From the NCBI RefSeq assembly GCF_022458865.1, contig NZ_JAJNMU010000006.1:1-64000 (forward strand): a stretch of 64,000 bases of DNA, written 5' to 3'. Position numbers and translations under genes: made by a program. The notes below the pieces were generated by a model, which saw nothing but the letters and a program-made list of their open reading frames with translations, did no database searches and had not been told where the DNA came from. This DNA is from Paenibacillus periandrae. GTDB lineage: Bacteria > Bacillota > Bacilli > Paenibacillales > NBRC-103111. Position 1 is the stretch's first letter. Every line of letters begins with the position of its first letter. Shown piece after piece: positions 27,920 through 37,980 of the stretch.

Positions 27920-30235
27920 TCACAAATCCTTGTTGTATTGATCCCGATACTGTCCCGGGGTCATATCTACAACCTTGCGGAAGGTACGAATAAATGCCGT
28001 CGTGTTCGTATAATTTAATCTCTCGGCGATTTCAGAAACCTTCCAGGATGTGTTTTCCAGCCAGTTCTTGGCTATGGTCATCCGGTACTCAGCCAGGTAT
28101 TCACTGAAATTGACCTTCATTTCTTTTTTGAATACACGACTTAAATAGACAGGATGAAAATTCAAAATCGAAGCGCATCCCTCCAGGGAAATCTCCTGAT
28201 CATAACGTTCATGCACCAGCTTGACCATCTGATTAGCGATATTCATATATTGCGATTCCGCCTGTTGAACTGAGAAACTGATGATGGGCTCGAACAGCTC
28301 TGTTTTAAACCACTGTATGATCGACTCCAGCGTAGTCAGCTTGAGAAAATGCTCGATTGTTGCTTTTTTGCCAAGCACTTGTTTAACCGAGCCGCCCTGC
28401 TCCTGCACCAAATGAAACACTTTGGCAATAAGCTGCATCATCAGTACCGGGTACTCATTGAAATGAATCCCTTTCTCGACAATCGCTGCGATATATTTAT
28501 CAAAAATCCCATCCACGGCTGCCTGATCGCCGGCCTTCAATGCGTTCCCCAGCTGATCCTCCATCAGCTTCAGCTGCGTATACACCGTGACCTCCATCAT
28601 TTTCTTGCCGGCATCGATATCCTCGTAATGAATGATGATCTCTTGTCCCAAACTCATCCTGCACTTCAATGCCTCCAGACATTCTCCATAAGCCAGAACC
28701 GATTGTGTGACACGTTCAAAAGGCCGACTGATCCCGATACTGACGGGGAGCTGCAAAAATTCATGCACCTTGGCTTTAATCTGCTCTGCAATCGTATAAA
28801 ATTGCTGCTTCAGCTGTGCCTCATGCTCGTAGGAACTGAGCAGCAGCGTGACCTGGGATTGATTCAGCAGAATCGGGCTGAACCGCTCCTCCTTGGAAAT
28901 AATTTCACCTGCAATATTATTGATCGCGAACAGCAGCAGCTCCTTATCGTGCTCCTGATAACGCGTTTCCTGCAAGGAATCGATCTGTACGGCCAATACA
29001 CCAAGCCGCTTCCACTCCGTAGGAAATCCGAAAATTTGCGAGCGATAGGCAAATTCACTATCCGACAGCTGACCCGCAAATAGCTTTAGCATAAAAAATT
29101 CCTTCAGTTGGCTGAATTGACCGATAACCTGCTGCTGCAGCTTTCTCTCCGTACTGAACAAGGTACTGAATCTTTTTTCAATCGATAAGAATTCATCTTT
29201 GTTATCCTGATCTTCAACTTCAATTTCCTTTGTGAACTCAAACAGCCGTTTAATCGGAGAATACATCTTCCGACTCCCATACAGAGCAAATAGCGCAACC
29301 AGCAGAAAGATGACCGAACACGCAATAAACGTAATCCAGGCGATTTTACGTGATTGCTGGGTAATATCCTTAATCGAAACAGCAGAAACATACATCCAGC
29401 CATTATAGGGTGAAGCTCGGAAGGTAATACCCAGCGTGCGACCATTCACATCCGCGTTAAAAAAGCCGTTCTCCTCATTGGTCGCGATGATACGTTCAGC
29501 TACCAAGGCATGAATGGCACGGTTACTGTCAGACGTATTGCCTTCGGCCAGAAAATCGTATCCGTCGCGATTCACCAGGAACACTTCGCCCAGCTTGGCA
29601 TTGGAGGATAACAGTTCCTTGAGCTCACTGTTGGCAATTTCCACAATCAACAGTCCCTTGGGCTGTCCCTTCGTTGGAATAGGTATCTTATAGATCATCC
29701 TGATAACCTTGGAACTACTATTTGCTCCCTCGGAGGTTGCTTCTGTCGAGCTGGTTTGGGCTTCATTGTTCACAAGATTACCTGTCATCCAGAATAAGCT
29801 GTTAGGGTACTGGGCGTACGAAGCCATCCGCGCGTGGTCCGTAAATGTGCTGAATTGGCGAAAAATGGTGAAGCTGACCAACCAATCCTTTTGCAAATTG
29901 ACCAGATAAGCTTCACGTATGCCGGTAAACGTTTGCAAATTATATAGACCCTTGGATAAATCCCGAATTTCGGAAAAGTCGTCTATACTCAGGTCCTTGT
30001 TCATCGATTCCATAACTAGCGGAGAATTTAAATATTGCAGGGAAGTAAACTCCAGCGTTTTCAAAACCTGCTCTACGCGCATTTGTGTTTGCAAAAGCAC
30101 CTGCATATTGCCTTCCTTGACTTTTTCCTCAATATCGCCAGAAGCAATATAGTAAGAAATCAGACCGATTGAAATGACAGGAATTGCTGCGAGTATAAAA
30201 CTGAAGCCAAGCAGACGCAGCAAAAATTTGGGCAT
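27920..30235 (-). CDS. membrane-bound AraC-family regulator
   Basis: This 771-residue protein has a transmembrane segment at the N-terminus (about 8-30), an extracytoplasmic sensor (about 35-285), a second membrane segment (about 293-315), a HAMP-like linker and an AraC DNA-binding domain at the end (ILNFHPVYLSRVFKKEMKVN, MTPGQYRDQ). Architecture is the same as in the proteins at 23671 and 49608. It lies directly downstream of an orphan binding protein gene, which suggests that the two form a sensing pair or share a substrate. AAAGGAGG precedes ATG 30235. Confidence 0.88.
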   Translation of the reverse strand: MPKFLLRLLGFSFILAAIPVISIGLISYYIASGDIEEKVKEGNMQVLLQTQMRVEQVLKTLEFTSLQYLNSPLVMESMNKDLSIDDFSEIRDLSKGLYNLQTFTGIREAYLVNLQKDWLVSFTIFRQFSTFTDHARMASYAQYPNSLFWMTGNLVNNEAQTSSTEATSEGANSSSKVIRMIYKIPIPTKGQPKGLLIVEIANSELKELLSSNAKLGEVFLVNRDGYDFLAEGNTSDSNRAIHALVAERIIATNEENGFFNADVNGRTLGITFRASPYNGWMYVSAVSIKDITQQSRKIAWITFIACSVIFLLVALFALYGSRKMYSPIKRLFEFTKEIEVEDQDNKDEFLSIEKRFSTLFSTERKLQQQVIGQFSQLKEFFMLKLFAGQLSDSEFAYRSQIFGFPTEWKRLGVLAVQIDSLQETRYQEHDKELLLFAINNIAGEIISKEERFSPILLNQSQVTLLLSSYEHEAQLKQQFYTIAEQIKAKVHEFLQLPVSIGISRPFERVTQSVLAYGECLEALKCRMSLGQEIIIHYEDIDAGKKMMEVTVYTQLKLMEDQLGNALKAGDQAAVDGIFDKYIAAIVEKGIHFNEYPVLMMQLIAKVFHLVQEQGGSVKQVLGKKATIEHFLKLTTLESIIQWFKTELFEPIISFSVQQAESQYMNIANQMVKLVHERYDQEISLEGCASILNFHPVYLSRVFKKEMKVNFSEYLAEYRMTIAKNWLENTSWKVSEIAERLNYTNTTAFIRTFRKVVDMTPGQYRDQYNKDL

Positions 30236-30305
30236 CAGGCGATTGCCTCCTTTTCTTCGTAATTACTTCACTTCCCATTTTAACATAATACAAGCTTAAC
30301 ATGCC

Positions 30306-30336
30306 CAAAAAACCCTACCAAAGGCAAGGTTTTTTG
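30306..30336 (-). terminator. rho-independent terminator
   Basis: CAAAAAACC and GGTTTTTTG arms surround a short loop; on the minus strand the distal arm provides the T-run. It ends the orphan binding-protein gene before the AraC-type gene. Confidence 0.65.
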
Positions 30337-30400
30337 AGCTTACATGAATGACTGCCTCATTTGTCCGACCTGGTTCTACTATACATGTATCGTTTCACGA

Positions 30401-31945
30401 TTATTTCTTATTTTTTGCATAAGCCGCTTCGTATTCCTTGATCAGGCTGTCGCCGCCTGCCTTGCGCCATTTAGCCACTTCATCCGCCCAGCCGGCGTCA
30501 TCAATTTTACCTACAATGTATTTGGTTTGTGCATCTGCGATTTGCGTATCCAGCTCCTTGCCGCGTTCCGAGTAGGTTTGGGAGCTTAACGTCAGTGCCG
30601 GATTGGCTACGGAGTACTTAAGATTGTCAGGCTCCATCTTATAGCCCTTCATTGCCAGATCCGTGTCCTTGAGCGGCGGCACGTTATAGGTTTCAAAGTT
30701 GATCAGATTATCGCGGTAAGGCTTCACTTCCCGATTAAAGAGCGTCAGATCTGTCCACTCGACAAAGCCATCGGCAACTTTCTTATGGTGAACGCCTTCA
30801 ATGCCGCGTTTTTGCAGGAGTGACATGTCCTTATCCATCAATTTATCAAGGAACGTCAGCAATTGCTTCAGCTCTGCTTCATTTTTGACTGACGATTTGG
30901 GAAATACTAAGAATCCATTGTTGCCTGTTTGGCCTGCGACACGCGGACCTGACGGTCCTTCCCACGGTGTAATATCCATTTGGGCTGTGCTTATAGTTTT
31001 AACAATCCGGTCCTGAATGTTAGCCGCATTGGTAGCCAAACCATTGATCTTGATGACCGCACGGCCGGCTTCAAACTGCTTATCCATTTCTGTGCTATCC
31101 AAAGCCGGGAAGTCCTGATTGATCAACTTTTCCCCATACAGCTTCCTGAACAGCTTCAATGTATCTATAAATTGCGGAGTTATGAATTCCGGAGTAAACT
31201 TTCCACTGCTGTCCACGCCCCATCGGTTAACCCCGCCCTGGCTTACTGCCATTCTTGTCAGGACGGAGTTATTGCCGTCATTGTATTTTTTATCCAGCAT
31301 GAGTCCATACGTATCATTTTTTCCATTTTTATCAGGATCATCTAATGTTAACGTTTTCACAATGTTGTACCATTCATCCAAAGTTTTCGGCATTTTCAAG
31401 CCGTTGGCATCCAGCAAATCTTTGCGGAAAATCAACGCACTTCTACCGATTTCACGATAGGTTGGAATCCCGTACAGCTTGCCGTCGACTTTAATGTTTT
31501 CATAATATTGCGGATTTTGTGCAGCCAGGTTTTTGTAGTCCTTCAGTAAAGGTCCGATTTCCCAGAATTGATCGCCCTGAATGGTGTTGATGATCGTCGG
31601 AACATAGTTAACCTTCATGATTTTGGGCATTTCATTGGAGGCAATCATCACATTGATTTTTTCATCGTACGTCGAGGTTGGTACCCATTGAAAGCTTAGC
31701 TTGGTATTGGTATATTTCTCAATCGCTTGTTCAATCGTGTTTCCCTTGGTTGGAATGTCCCCAACCTGCGTAATCACCATAGAAATCTCTAACGGTTTGG
31801 CATCTGCCGCTTTTGTATCAGCAGCAGGCTTAGCTCCTTCTGTTGTCTTACTGGCCGGTTGATCTCCTCCACAGCCAGCCAATACCCCCATCGCCATTGT
31901 AATCGTCCCGACTGCTGCAAACCATTGCCTAGGTGTCCTGTTCAT
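30401..31945 (-). CDS. extracellular sugar-binding lipoprotein, orphan next to a sensor gene
   Basis: This 514-residue lipoprotein has a VLAGC lipobox (C25) and an Ala/Lys/Asp-rich linker. The mature part is closest to the proteins at 9172 and 13640 (IPTKGNTIEQAIEKYTNTKL, DPDKNGKNDTYG, VANPALTLSSQTYSERGKEL). No permease genes flank it. I chose ATG 31945 (MNRTPRQWF), with AAGGGG upstream; the frame reaching 31990 starts inside a degenerate hairpin-repeat-like segment. Confidence 0.87.
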   Translation of the reverse strand: MNRTPRQWFAAVGTITMAMGVLAGCGGDQPASKTTEGAKPAADTKAADAKPLEISMVITQVGDIPTKGNTIEQAIEKYTNTKLSFQWVPTSTYDEKINVMIASNEMPKIMKVNYVPTIINTIQGDQFWEIGPLLKDYKNLAAQNPQYYENIKVDGKLYGIPTYREIGRSALIFRKDLLDANGLKMPKTLDEWYNIVKTLTLDDPDKNGKNDTYGLMLDKKYNDGNNSVLTRMAVSQGGVNRWGVDSSGKFTPEFITPQFIDTLKLFRKLYGEKLINQDFPALDSTEMDKQFEAGRAVIKINGLATNAANIQDRIVKTISTAQMDITPWEGPSGPRVAGQTGNNGFLVFPKSSVKNEAELKQLLTFLDKLMDKDMSLLQKRGIEGVHHKKVADGFVEWTDLTLFNREVKPYRDNLINFETYNVPPLKDTDLAMKGYKMEPDNLKYSVANPALTLSSQTYSERGKELDTQIADAQTKYIVGKIDDAGWADEVAKWRKAGGDSLIKEYEAAYAKNKK

Positions 31946-32280
31946 TAAACCATTACCCCTTTTCCTACTAAGTTTTGCAAATATGCCCATCTGCTAATCG
32001 GATGAAACTGCTGGTTGCTGCTTCATGTAAGCCGAGTATATCGCCATGCCCCATTACAGACAATCCTCTTTATTTAACTTGTTGCAATCTACCTCTAATC
32101 CCAGCAATATCAAGGGTTCACGGGTGTAAAAACAAATCTAATGAGCATCGGTGTACATCCGAATATGGCAGAAATCAGTCGGATGAAGCGCTTTAAAATA
32201 ATAAAAAAGCCGATCCCCCTTATTAACAAGGGAGACCAGCTCTTATGTAAAATCCGTGTATCCTGAATAGTATCATTGAA
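31946..32280 (-). promoter_or_regulatory. intergenic region with terminator (32203-32240)
   Basis: The left part is the leader of the orphan binding-protein gene and contains TTTGCAAAACTTAGTAGG, a likely degenerate hairpin repeat. At 32203-32240 a hairpin (GCTGGTCTCCCTT and AAGGGGGATCGGC in minus sense) is followed by TTTTTTATT. This terminator ends the long operon that finishes with the lactonase gene. I see no gene here. Confidence 0.6.
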
Positions 32281-33366
32281 CTAGGGAAGCTTATGGAAAC
32301 GTACGCAGGTTGGTTGAGGCATCGTAATCTGTTGTCCGGTTGGCGTCAGCTTGCCGCTGTCTGGATCCACCTTGAACCAGTATACCGAATCCGAATCTTT
32401 ATTGGCTGCGATCAGGAATCGTCCGCTTGGCGTCAGGCTGAAATGACGAGGATGCTTGCCCAGAGTGGACGTATGCTGAAGCAGGCTCAGCTTACCGCTA
32501 AGCGGGTCGATGGCAAACACAACGATGCTGTCATGCCCACGATTCGAGCCGTATAGGTAACGGCCGCAAGGAGAAATCTGAACTTCAGCTGTAGAGCTGG
32601 TTCCCACAAAACCTTCAGGCAATGTGTTCACGGTTTGAAGCGGAAGCAGCTTGCCGATCAGACGCTCATAGGAGAACACTGTGATCGTGGAGCTAAGCTC
32701 TTCAATGACATAAGCAAAGCTGCCGGTCGGATGAAAGGCAAAATGGCGCGGGCCTGCCCCAGGGTTGACAGCAACCTCGTCGTGAAGCACCAATCTAGCC
32801 CCTTGGCGATCCAAACGGTACACCATAATTTTATCCAGTCCGAGATCGGGAACAATGACGAATTGATCAGACGGGTCCGGATAAATCGAATGCGGATGAG
32901 CAGTGTCCTGACGATCGGCAACAACGCCGCTCCCACCATTATGATGCATGCTTCCGCAGAGCTCGCCAATATTCCCATCACCCTGCAGCTTGAACAAGGA
33001 AACATTGCCTTCTCCATAGCTGACTGTCATCAGGAACTGCTCGCCAAGATCCGTATTAATATGGGTTGCCGATTTGTCTGCCCCATTCTGACTGCCTGCC
33101 AATGTCAATTTGCCCGTAGTCTCGTCAATCCGATAAGCATAAATGACCGATGTTGGCTGCCCTTCATAAGCCTGCGTAAAGGAATAGAGCATCTTATGCT
33201 TGTCACTGACCTTAATGAAGGTCGGGTCCTTCAGGCCATCAACGGATTCAATAAAAGTTAGCTGCTCCGTATCCTCGTCAAACCGGTACGCAAAAATGCC
33301 AGGTAATTCCTTTCCCGTATAGGAACCCAAATAAATCACATAGCTTGAGCTTTCCAAAAGAACCAC
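32281..33366 (-). CDS. lactonase family beta-propeller protein (YkgB/6-phosphogluconolactonase-like)
   Basis: This 361-residue protein is a seven-bladed propeller of the lactonase family (PF10282 type), with repeated blade sequences such as HPHSIYPDPSDQFVIVPDLG, GPRHFAFHPTGSFAYVIEEL and HPRHFSLTPSGRFLIAANKD. No signal peptide is seen. Relatives hydrolyse sugar lactones. As last gene of the sugar operon it may open a sugar-acid lactone. The first codon is GTG at 33366; TTG 33357 is also possible, with GGAG 8 bases upstream. Confidence 0.82.
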   Translation of the reverse strand: MVLLESSSYVIYLGSYTGKELPGIFAYRFDEDTEQLTFIESVDGLKDPTFIKVSDKHKMLYSFTQAYEGQPTSVIYAYRIDETTGKLTLAGSQNGADKSATHINTDLGEQFLMTVSYGEGNVSLFKLQGDGNIGELCGSMHHNGGSGVVADRQDTAHPHSIYPDPSDQFVIVPDLGLDKIMVYRLDRQGARLVLHDEVAVNPGAGPRHFAFHPTGSFAYVIEELSSTITVFSYERLIGKLLPLQTVNTLPEGFVGTSSTAEVQISPCGRYLYGSNRGHDSIVVFAIDPLSGKLSLLQHTSTLGKHPRHFSLTPSGRFLIAANKDSDSVYWFKVDPDSGKLTPTGQQITMPQPTCVRFHKLP

Positions 33367-33433
33367 TCCATTCCTCGATTAAATTTTCCCTCCCTATTGT
33401 ACCCTAAATTTGCCTGCAAGTCCTCTTCACGCT

Positions 33434-34885
33434 TTACGAAACAGCAGTAATCCGAAGTGCTAAGTATGATTTACCCGGAAGTGTAACCTTGCAGCTTCCG
33501 TAATACGTATGAGGAAGCCTCTCAACCTGCATATCCCAAGTATCAATAAGATCGATGTGGAAGGCCCGATGCTCGGGAAGCTGTAGTTCCCAATAGCCGG
33601 GACGGCTAAGCCCTAAATAAATCCAGAAGCAGGTGCGTTCACTCTCCAGCTCCCACAAATCTGCTTGACCCGCTTCCATCAATTCGCGTAAAAATTGAAT
33701 TCGTTTCGGACTCTCCCCCATTAGCGTACCGCCGCGGGAAATCCAGGTACCGCCCCCTTGACCTTCGTAAGCTTCACCATGCGACGCGTACCCGCCCCGG
33801 ATCTGACTTTCCCAAATTCTCCGCAGCAGCTCCTCACCTGAGATATTTCCCCATCTGCGAATCGAATCGCCTTCATAACAGCATTCATCAATAACGACCG
33901 GCTTGCCGCACCTATCCAGCCAGCTTGTTGTCCATGAAGTGTCCCAATGCTGAATGCTTTGATGTGTTATCCAAGGCTTGGTGTAATCATAAAAGGCTGT
34001 CCGTTCATAATCGTACATCTTGGTTCCATTGTGGATGGAGCGCAAATGACTGTAGGGATCCAAACGCTGTACGGTTTGCAATAACCGATCCCAATCACTC
34101 ATGGATTTATGTATATTAAAATCAAACTCGTTCGCAATCGACCACCAAACATTGCGATATGAAGAGAGCCGGGCTATCACATACCGCAGATAAGCTTCTT
34201 CTACCTCTGGCTCCAGCTGCTCAAAGCCCCATACGCCTTGGTCGTACGGATGAAACAAAATCATATCGGCCTCAATGCCAAGCTGCTGCAAATCATCAAG
34301 TCTTTTTTCCATATGCGCAAAAAAATCCGGGTTAAACTGCTGTATATCGACCCCCTGCTCCCTATTACCGGCAAAGGCAAGCATAGAAGGCTTCATCTCT
34401 CCAGTTGGCAGTATGCACATCCGAACCTTATTGAAGGGTGACGCAGTGAGTGTGGCCAAGGTTGTCCGCTCCTGCTCCTCATCCCCATGATGAAACCAAT
34501 GATACAGCGTCGTGCCAAAAGGCAGGTACGGTGTACCATCGCTATAAGTAAACCTGTATGCATCCTTCACCCTTACCGGCCCGCGGTTCATTCCAACGGG
34601 AGCTGACACCTGTAATTGTCCACGTTGAGCGTCCAGCTCTTTGCAATTACTGAACGTCACATAGCTCCAGGCTCCTACCGCATCAGGCATAAATCGAAGC
34701 TTGTATACACCGCCGCCATCGTAAAAGCCTTCTGTTTTCACCACCCGATTATGATGCCTGAACTCCGCTTGAAACGTGATTTCTTGAAAGGGATTCCCGT
34801 CAGCCGGTCCGTGAAAGCTGCGCTCAAACCGTCCCCAGCATTCCAGTGTATCAGCAGCCATACCGATTGCATCCTTGCTGAACAT
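33434..34885 (-). CDS. DUF5060/apiosidase-like glycoside hydrolase, intact copy
   Basis: This 483-residue protein has an N-terminal DUF5060 beta-sandwich (about 12-90), a TIM-barrel catalytic domain of the DUF4038/apiosidase-like group (about 110-390) and a C-terminal DUF5605-like sandwich. Probable catalytic acids are E253 (IANEFDF) and E334 or E338 (VIDECCYEG); HPYDQGVWGF is also conserved. There is no signal peptide, so it is cytoplasmic. Family relatives act on apiose-, arabinose- or rhamnose-containing pectic side chains; exact specificity is unknown. It shares over 400 alignable residues with the product at 41416 and lies in the same operon. GGAG precedes the ATG. Confidence 0.8.
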   Translation of the reverse strand: MFSKDAIGMAADTLECWGRFERSFHGPADGNPFQEITFQAEFRHHNRVVKTEGFYDGGGVYKLRFMPDAVGAWSYVTFSNCKELDAQRGQLQVSAPVGMNRGPVRVKDAYRFTYSDGTPYLPFGTTLYHWFHHGDEEQERTTLATLTASPFNKVRMCILPTGEMKPSMLAFAGNREQGVDIQQFNPDFFAHMEKRLDDLQQLGIEADMILFHPYDQGVWGFEQLEPEVEEAYLRYVIARLSSYRNVWWSIANEFDFNIHKSMSDWDRLLQTVQRLDPYSHLRSIHNGTKMYDYERTAFYDYTKPWITHQSIQHWDTSWTTSWLDRCGKPVVIDECCYEGDSIRRWGNISGEELLRRIWESQIRGGYASHGEAYEGQGGGTWISRGGTLMGESPKRIQFLRELMEAGQADLWELESERTCFWIYLGLSRPGYWELQLPEHRAFHIDLIDTWDMQVERLPHTYYGSCKVTLPGKSYLALRITAVS

Positions 34886-34911
34886 CTCACCATCTCCGAT
34901 CTAGCCTCTAT

Positions 34912-36384
34912 TTACCTCTGTGCATGATCCTTCTTGGATCGATCTGTCGTATAGTTGTCATTCTGTTCGGCATCGCGTATCTCTGAACTCTGTGTATCGG
35001 TAATGAAGCTTGTACTACCTGAGCCTTGTAAGGATAAATCGTATTTCTTGATGGATTTGGGTTCCTGCGGGTGCCATCTGCGTATGCGCAGGGCATGAAA
35101 AGGAAGCGTAGGCAGCTTCACTGTTACATGTTGTTCACAAATACCTGCTACAGCTGTAACCGTCATATTCCACACATCAATGATCTCTACGTTATAGCGA
35201 CCCTCAGGTAAATACAGCTCTCTGAAAGGAAATCTGTGAATACCACAATATTGCAAATAATACTCCCCTTCGCAGCCAATCGTTGCCGCATCATAAAAAA
35301 CCGGCATATAACGAAGCCCAAGCGGAGCCTCTTCCAAAATGCTGCGCAAAAAAGCAATTCTCGTGACAGCAGAGCCCTGCAAGGAGCCGCCATCGTGATG
35401 CCAACTGTGACCCTCCGGCTGGAGAAACATCTCACCATGTCCGGCATATCCGCCTCTGCATACACTTTCCCAGACGCGGTTGACCATTTCCTCACCAGGC
35501 AAACTCCCCCATAGCGTGGGTGCATCTCCTTCACATCCGCACACTTCCATCAGTATGGGCTTACGATGTAATCTGGCATAATAGGCAACTTGACTGGGAT
35601 CCATACCCTGCAGACTGACATGAGTCAGGCTCCTATACCCATAATCCCTTTCTGGAGTGTCGCTATGGATCGTTATAAGATGATGGTAAGGATCACGCTC
35701 TTCCAAAATACGAAGAAGCTCCAGCTTGTTGAACTCCAATGAAGCATGCTCTCCATGGAGATACAGCGACCACCAAATATTGCGGTATGCCGCCAGTCTG
35801 ATGACAACATGCTCTACAAAAGCCGCAGACTGCGGCTCTCCAGACCCACAGTCCAGCAGCAGCTCAGCTTGCACACCGAGTTCCATAAGACGGACAAGCA
35901 CTTCCTCAAGAACGGTGAAATCAACAAAGCTGCTGTCCAGGGAAATTCGAACTTTATTAAATGGAGCGGTTGCCATTGACGCCAAAGTCGCTTCCATATG
36001 CTCACGCCTAAACCCGTTCAGGCAAGTCGTACCGAACGGATAATACGGCGTGCCATCTGCGTAGCAAAAATCCTTATCATTAACAACGCGAACAGGTCCG
36101 AGATTTCCCTCTAAGGGCGCGGTACAGTAGAGGCGACCACTGCCATACCCTTTCTCGTAATCCATAGAGTCGCTGTTTATTTGATATAGCCATTCACCTT
36201 GTTCATCCGGCATAAAACGAGCCCGATACCCACCTGAGTTATCGATAAAGGCATCCACTTCCCTTACACGGCTGCCTTTTGAAAAGATAACCTTTCCTGC
36301 AAGCTCTCCTCCAGGCACACTCGCCACAGAAGGCAAGGCAAGCTCAAAGATGCCCCAGCATTCAACCTGATTGATAGGTTCCAT
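34912..36384 (-). CDS. DUF5060/apiosidase-like paralogue lacking catalytic motifs (possible pseudoenzyme)
   Basis: This 490-residue paralogue of the neighbours at 33434 and 41416 keeps the overall layout (VECWGIFEL, ARFMPDEQGEW, ADGTPYYPFGTT, RNIWWSL, EGDAPTLWGSLPGEEM). The Asn-Glu of the acid/base strand is replaced (WWSLYLHGEHA), the HPYD motif is absent (LLDCGSGEPQ), and about 25 residues between barrel strands 2 and 3 are missing. The nucleophile region reads ILMEVCGCEGD instead of VVDECCYEG. A basic tail of about 30 residues is added at the C-terminus. It may bind sugar or regulate or assemble with the active paralogues, or have a changed mechanism. It lies between the FGGY kinase gene and the intact copy. 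Confidence 0.75.
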   Translation of the reverse strand: MEPINQVECWGIFELALPSVASVPGGELAGKVIFSKGSRVREVDAFIDNSGGYRARFMPDEQGEWLYQINSDSMDYEKGYGSGRLYCTAPLEGNLGPVRVVNDKDFCYADGTPYYPFGTTCLNGFRREHMEATLASMATAPFNKVRISLDSSFVDFTVLEEVLVRLMELGVQAELLLDCGSGEPQSAAFVEHVVIRLAAYRNIWWSLYLHGEHASLEFNKLELLRILEERDPYHHLITIHSDTPERDYGYRSLTHVSLQGMDPSQVAYYARLHRKPILMEVCGCEGDAPTLWGSLPGEEMVNRVWESVCRGGYAGHGEMFLQPEGHSWHHDGGSLQGSAVTRIAFLRSILEEAPLGLRYMPVFYDAATIGCEGEYYLQYCGIHRFPFRELYLPEGRYNVEIIDVWNMTVTAVAGICEQHVTVKLPTLPFHALRIRRWHPQEPKSIKKYDLSLQGSGSTSFITDTQSSEIRDAEQNDNYTTDRSKKDHAQR

Positions 36385-36426
36385 ATCCTGTTTTGTTCAC
36401 TTCCTTTGCATTGTCACTATCCCTGA

Positions 36427-37968
36427 TCAGAAAATAACCGATTGAACCGCTTTTTTCCAGCCCTCATGAAAGACATCGCTCACTTGTTTATCCATCTTAT
36501 GTGCATACACGATTGGCACTTGAGCCAATTTGTGCAGCTCCTCTATGCTGCTCCAATAGCCGATGCACAGCCCACCGAGAAACGCCGATCCGATAGCAGA
36601 CAGCTCTGCAATGGACGGTTTTACGATATGTGCCTGCAGCATATCCGCCTGAAACTGCATCAGCAGCCGGTTTCCAGCGGCGCCTCCGTCCACTCGCAGC
36701 TCCACAATGGGGACACCAGACTCTGCCTCCATTAATGTGATCGTATCGCGCACTTGGTAAGCAATACTTTCCAGCGCCGCTCTGATGATATGTCTCCTGT
36801 CACTACTCCGGCTCAGACCAACAATAGCCGCTCGGGCATTTGGAACCCAATAGGGTGCTCCAAGTCCGACAAAAGCCGGAACCAAGTATACGCCCTCATT
36901 ATCTGCAAGTGCAGCTGCTTGAGTCTCTGCTTCCGAATAATCCGTAAACAGTCCCAGCTGATCACGTACCCACTTCAAGCAATCGCCCGTACAGTGGATG
37001 ATCCCTTCCAACGCATATTCCACCTTGCCATTAATTCCCCAGGCTATTGCCGTAACCAAGCCATTCACTGGTGGTACCGGCTTATCTCCAATATTCATCA
37101 TCACCGAGGTACCCGTCCCATAGGTAGCTTTGGCCATACCTGGCCGGTGACACAACTGCCCGAATAGCGCAGCATGTGAATCCCCGATAACACCTGAGAT
37201 CGGAATGGAATCGGCGAATAGCTCAGGAGCTGCCGTATAGCCATAAATCTCATTACTTGATTTGACCTGAGGGAGCTTAAGATTACCTACACCGAATAGC
37301 TCGATTAATTCTTTATCCCACTGAAGTGTATAAATATTAAACAATGAGGTCCGGCTTGCATTCGTGTAGTCTGTTGCGTGAACAGCTCCACCGGTCAGCT
37401 TCCAGATTAACCAACTGTCGATCGTACCCGCGAGCAGCTGCGGTTTTTGCTCATTGCCACCAGCATGCTGCCGGGCTGCTTGATCACAGATCCAGCGAAA
37501 TTTGCTGGCCGAGAAATAAGGATCAAGAACAAGACCTGTTTTGGCTTTGACCTGAGGCTCGTTGCCCTGTTCCTTCAATTCTGCGCATAGATCAGCGGTT
37601 CTGCGGCATTGCCACACAATCGCATTATATATCGGAAGCCCTGTTGCCGAATCCCAAACTACCGCCGTTTCACGTTGATTCGTAATCGTGATAGCTGCGA
37701 TTTGTCTTGTAGAAATCCCACTTCTGCTTATAATCTCCTTGATCGCATGGACTACATTCAGATAAATCTCCATCGGATCATGCTCGACCCAACCGGGCTG
37801 CGGATAGATTTGGGCATGCTCAATTGCATATTTGCTGACGACACTGCCTGACTTGTCAATCAATAAGGTTTTGGTGCCCGATGTGCTTTGATCGACTGCC
37901 AATATATAAGTGTGATCATACTGCTTGTTGAAAGCTTGATGACCCTGTAAGGTCTCGTTATCCTCCAT
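36427..37968 (-). CDS. FGGY-family carbohydrate kinase (glycerol-kinase-like)
   Basis: This 513-residue sugar kinase has ATPase-fold motifs LAVDQSTSGTKTLLID (phosphate 1), ITNQRETAVVWD, YGTGTSVMMNIG (phosphate 2) and VDGGAAGNRLLMQFQADML (adenosine). It resembles GlpK, but the operon with split transketolase and a FucI-like isomerase suggests a ketose such as D-apulose as substrate (inference). An alternative is glycerol, dihydroxyacetone or another ketopentose. GAGGAG precedes ATG, and the gene is 12 bases from the transketolase C-subunit gene. Confidence 0.85.
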   Translation of the reverse strand: MEDNETLQGHQAFNKQYDHTYILAVDQSTSGTKTLLIDKSGSVVSKYAIEHAQIYPQPGWVEHDPMEIYLNVVHAIKEIISRSGISTRQIAAITITNQRETAVVWDSATGLPIYNAIVWQCRRTADLCAELKEQGNEPQVKAKTGLVLDPYFSASKFRWICDQAARQHAGGNEQKPQLLAGTIDSWLIWKLTGGAVHATDYTNASRTSLFNIYTLQWDKELIELFGVGNLKLPQVKSSNEIYGYTAAPELFADSIPISGVIGDSHAALFGQLCHRPGMAKATYGTGTSVMMNIGDKPVPPVNGLVTAIAWGINGKVEYALEGIIHCTGDCLKWVRDQLGLFTDYSEAETQAAALADNEGVYLVPAFVGLGAPYWVPNARAAIVGLSRSSDRRHIIRAALESIAYQVRDTITLMEAESGVPIVELRVDGGAAGNRLLMQFQADMLQAHIVKPSIAELSAIGSAFLGGLCIGYWSSIEELHKLAQVPIVYAHKMDKQVSDVFHEGWKKAVQSVIF

Positions 37969-37980
37969 AGCGCAAGCTCC

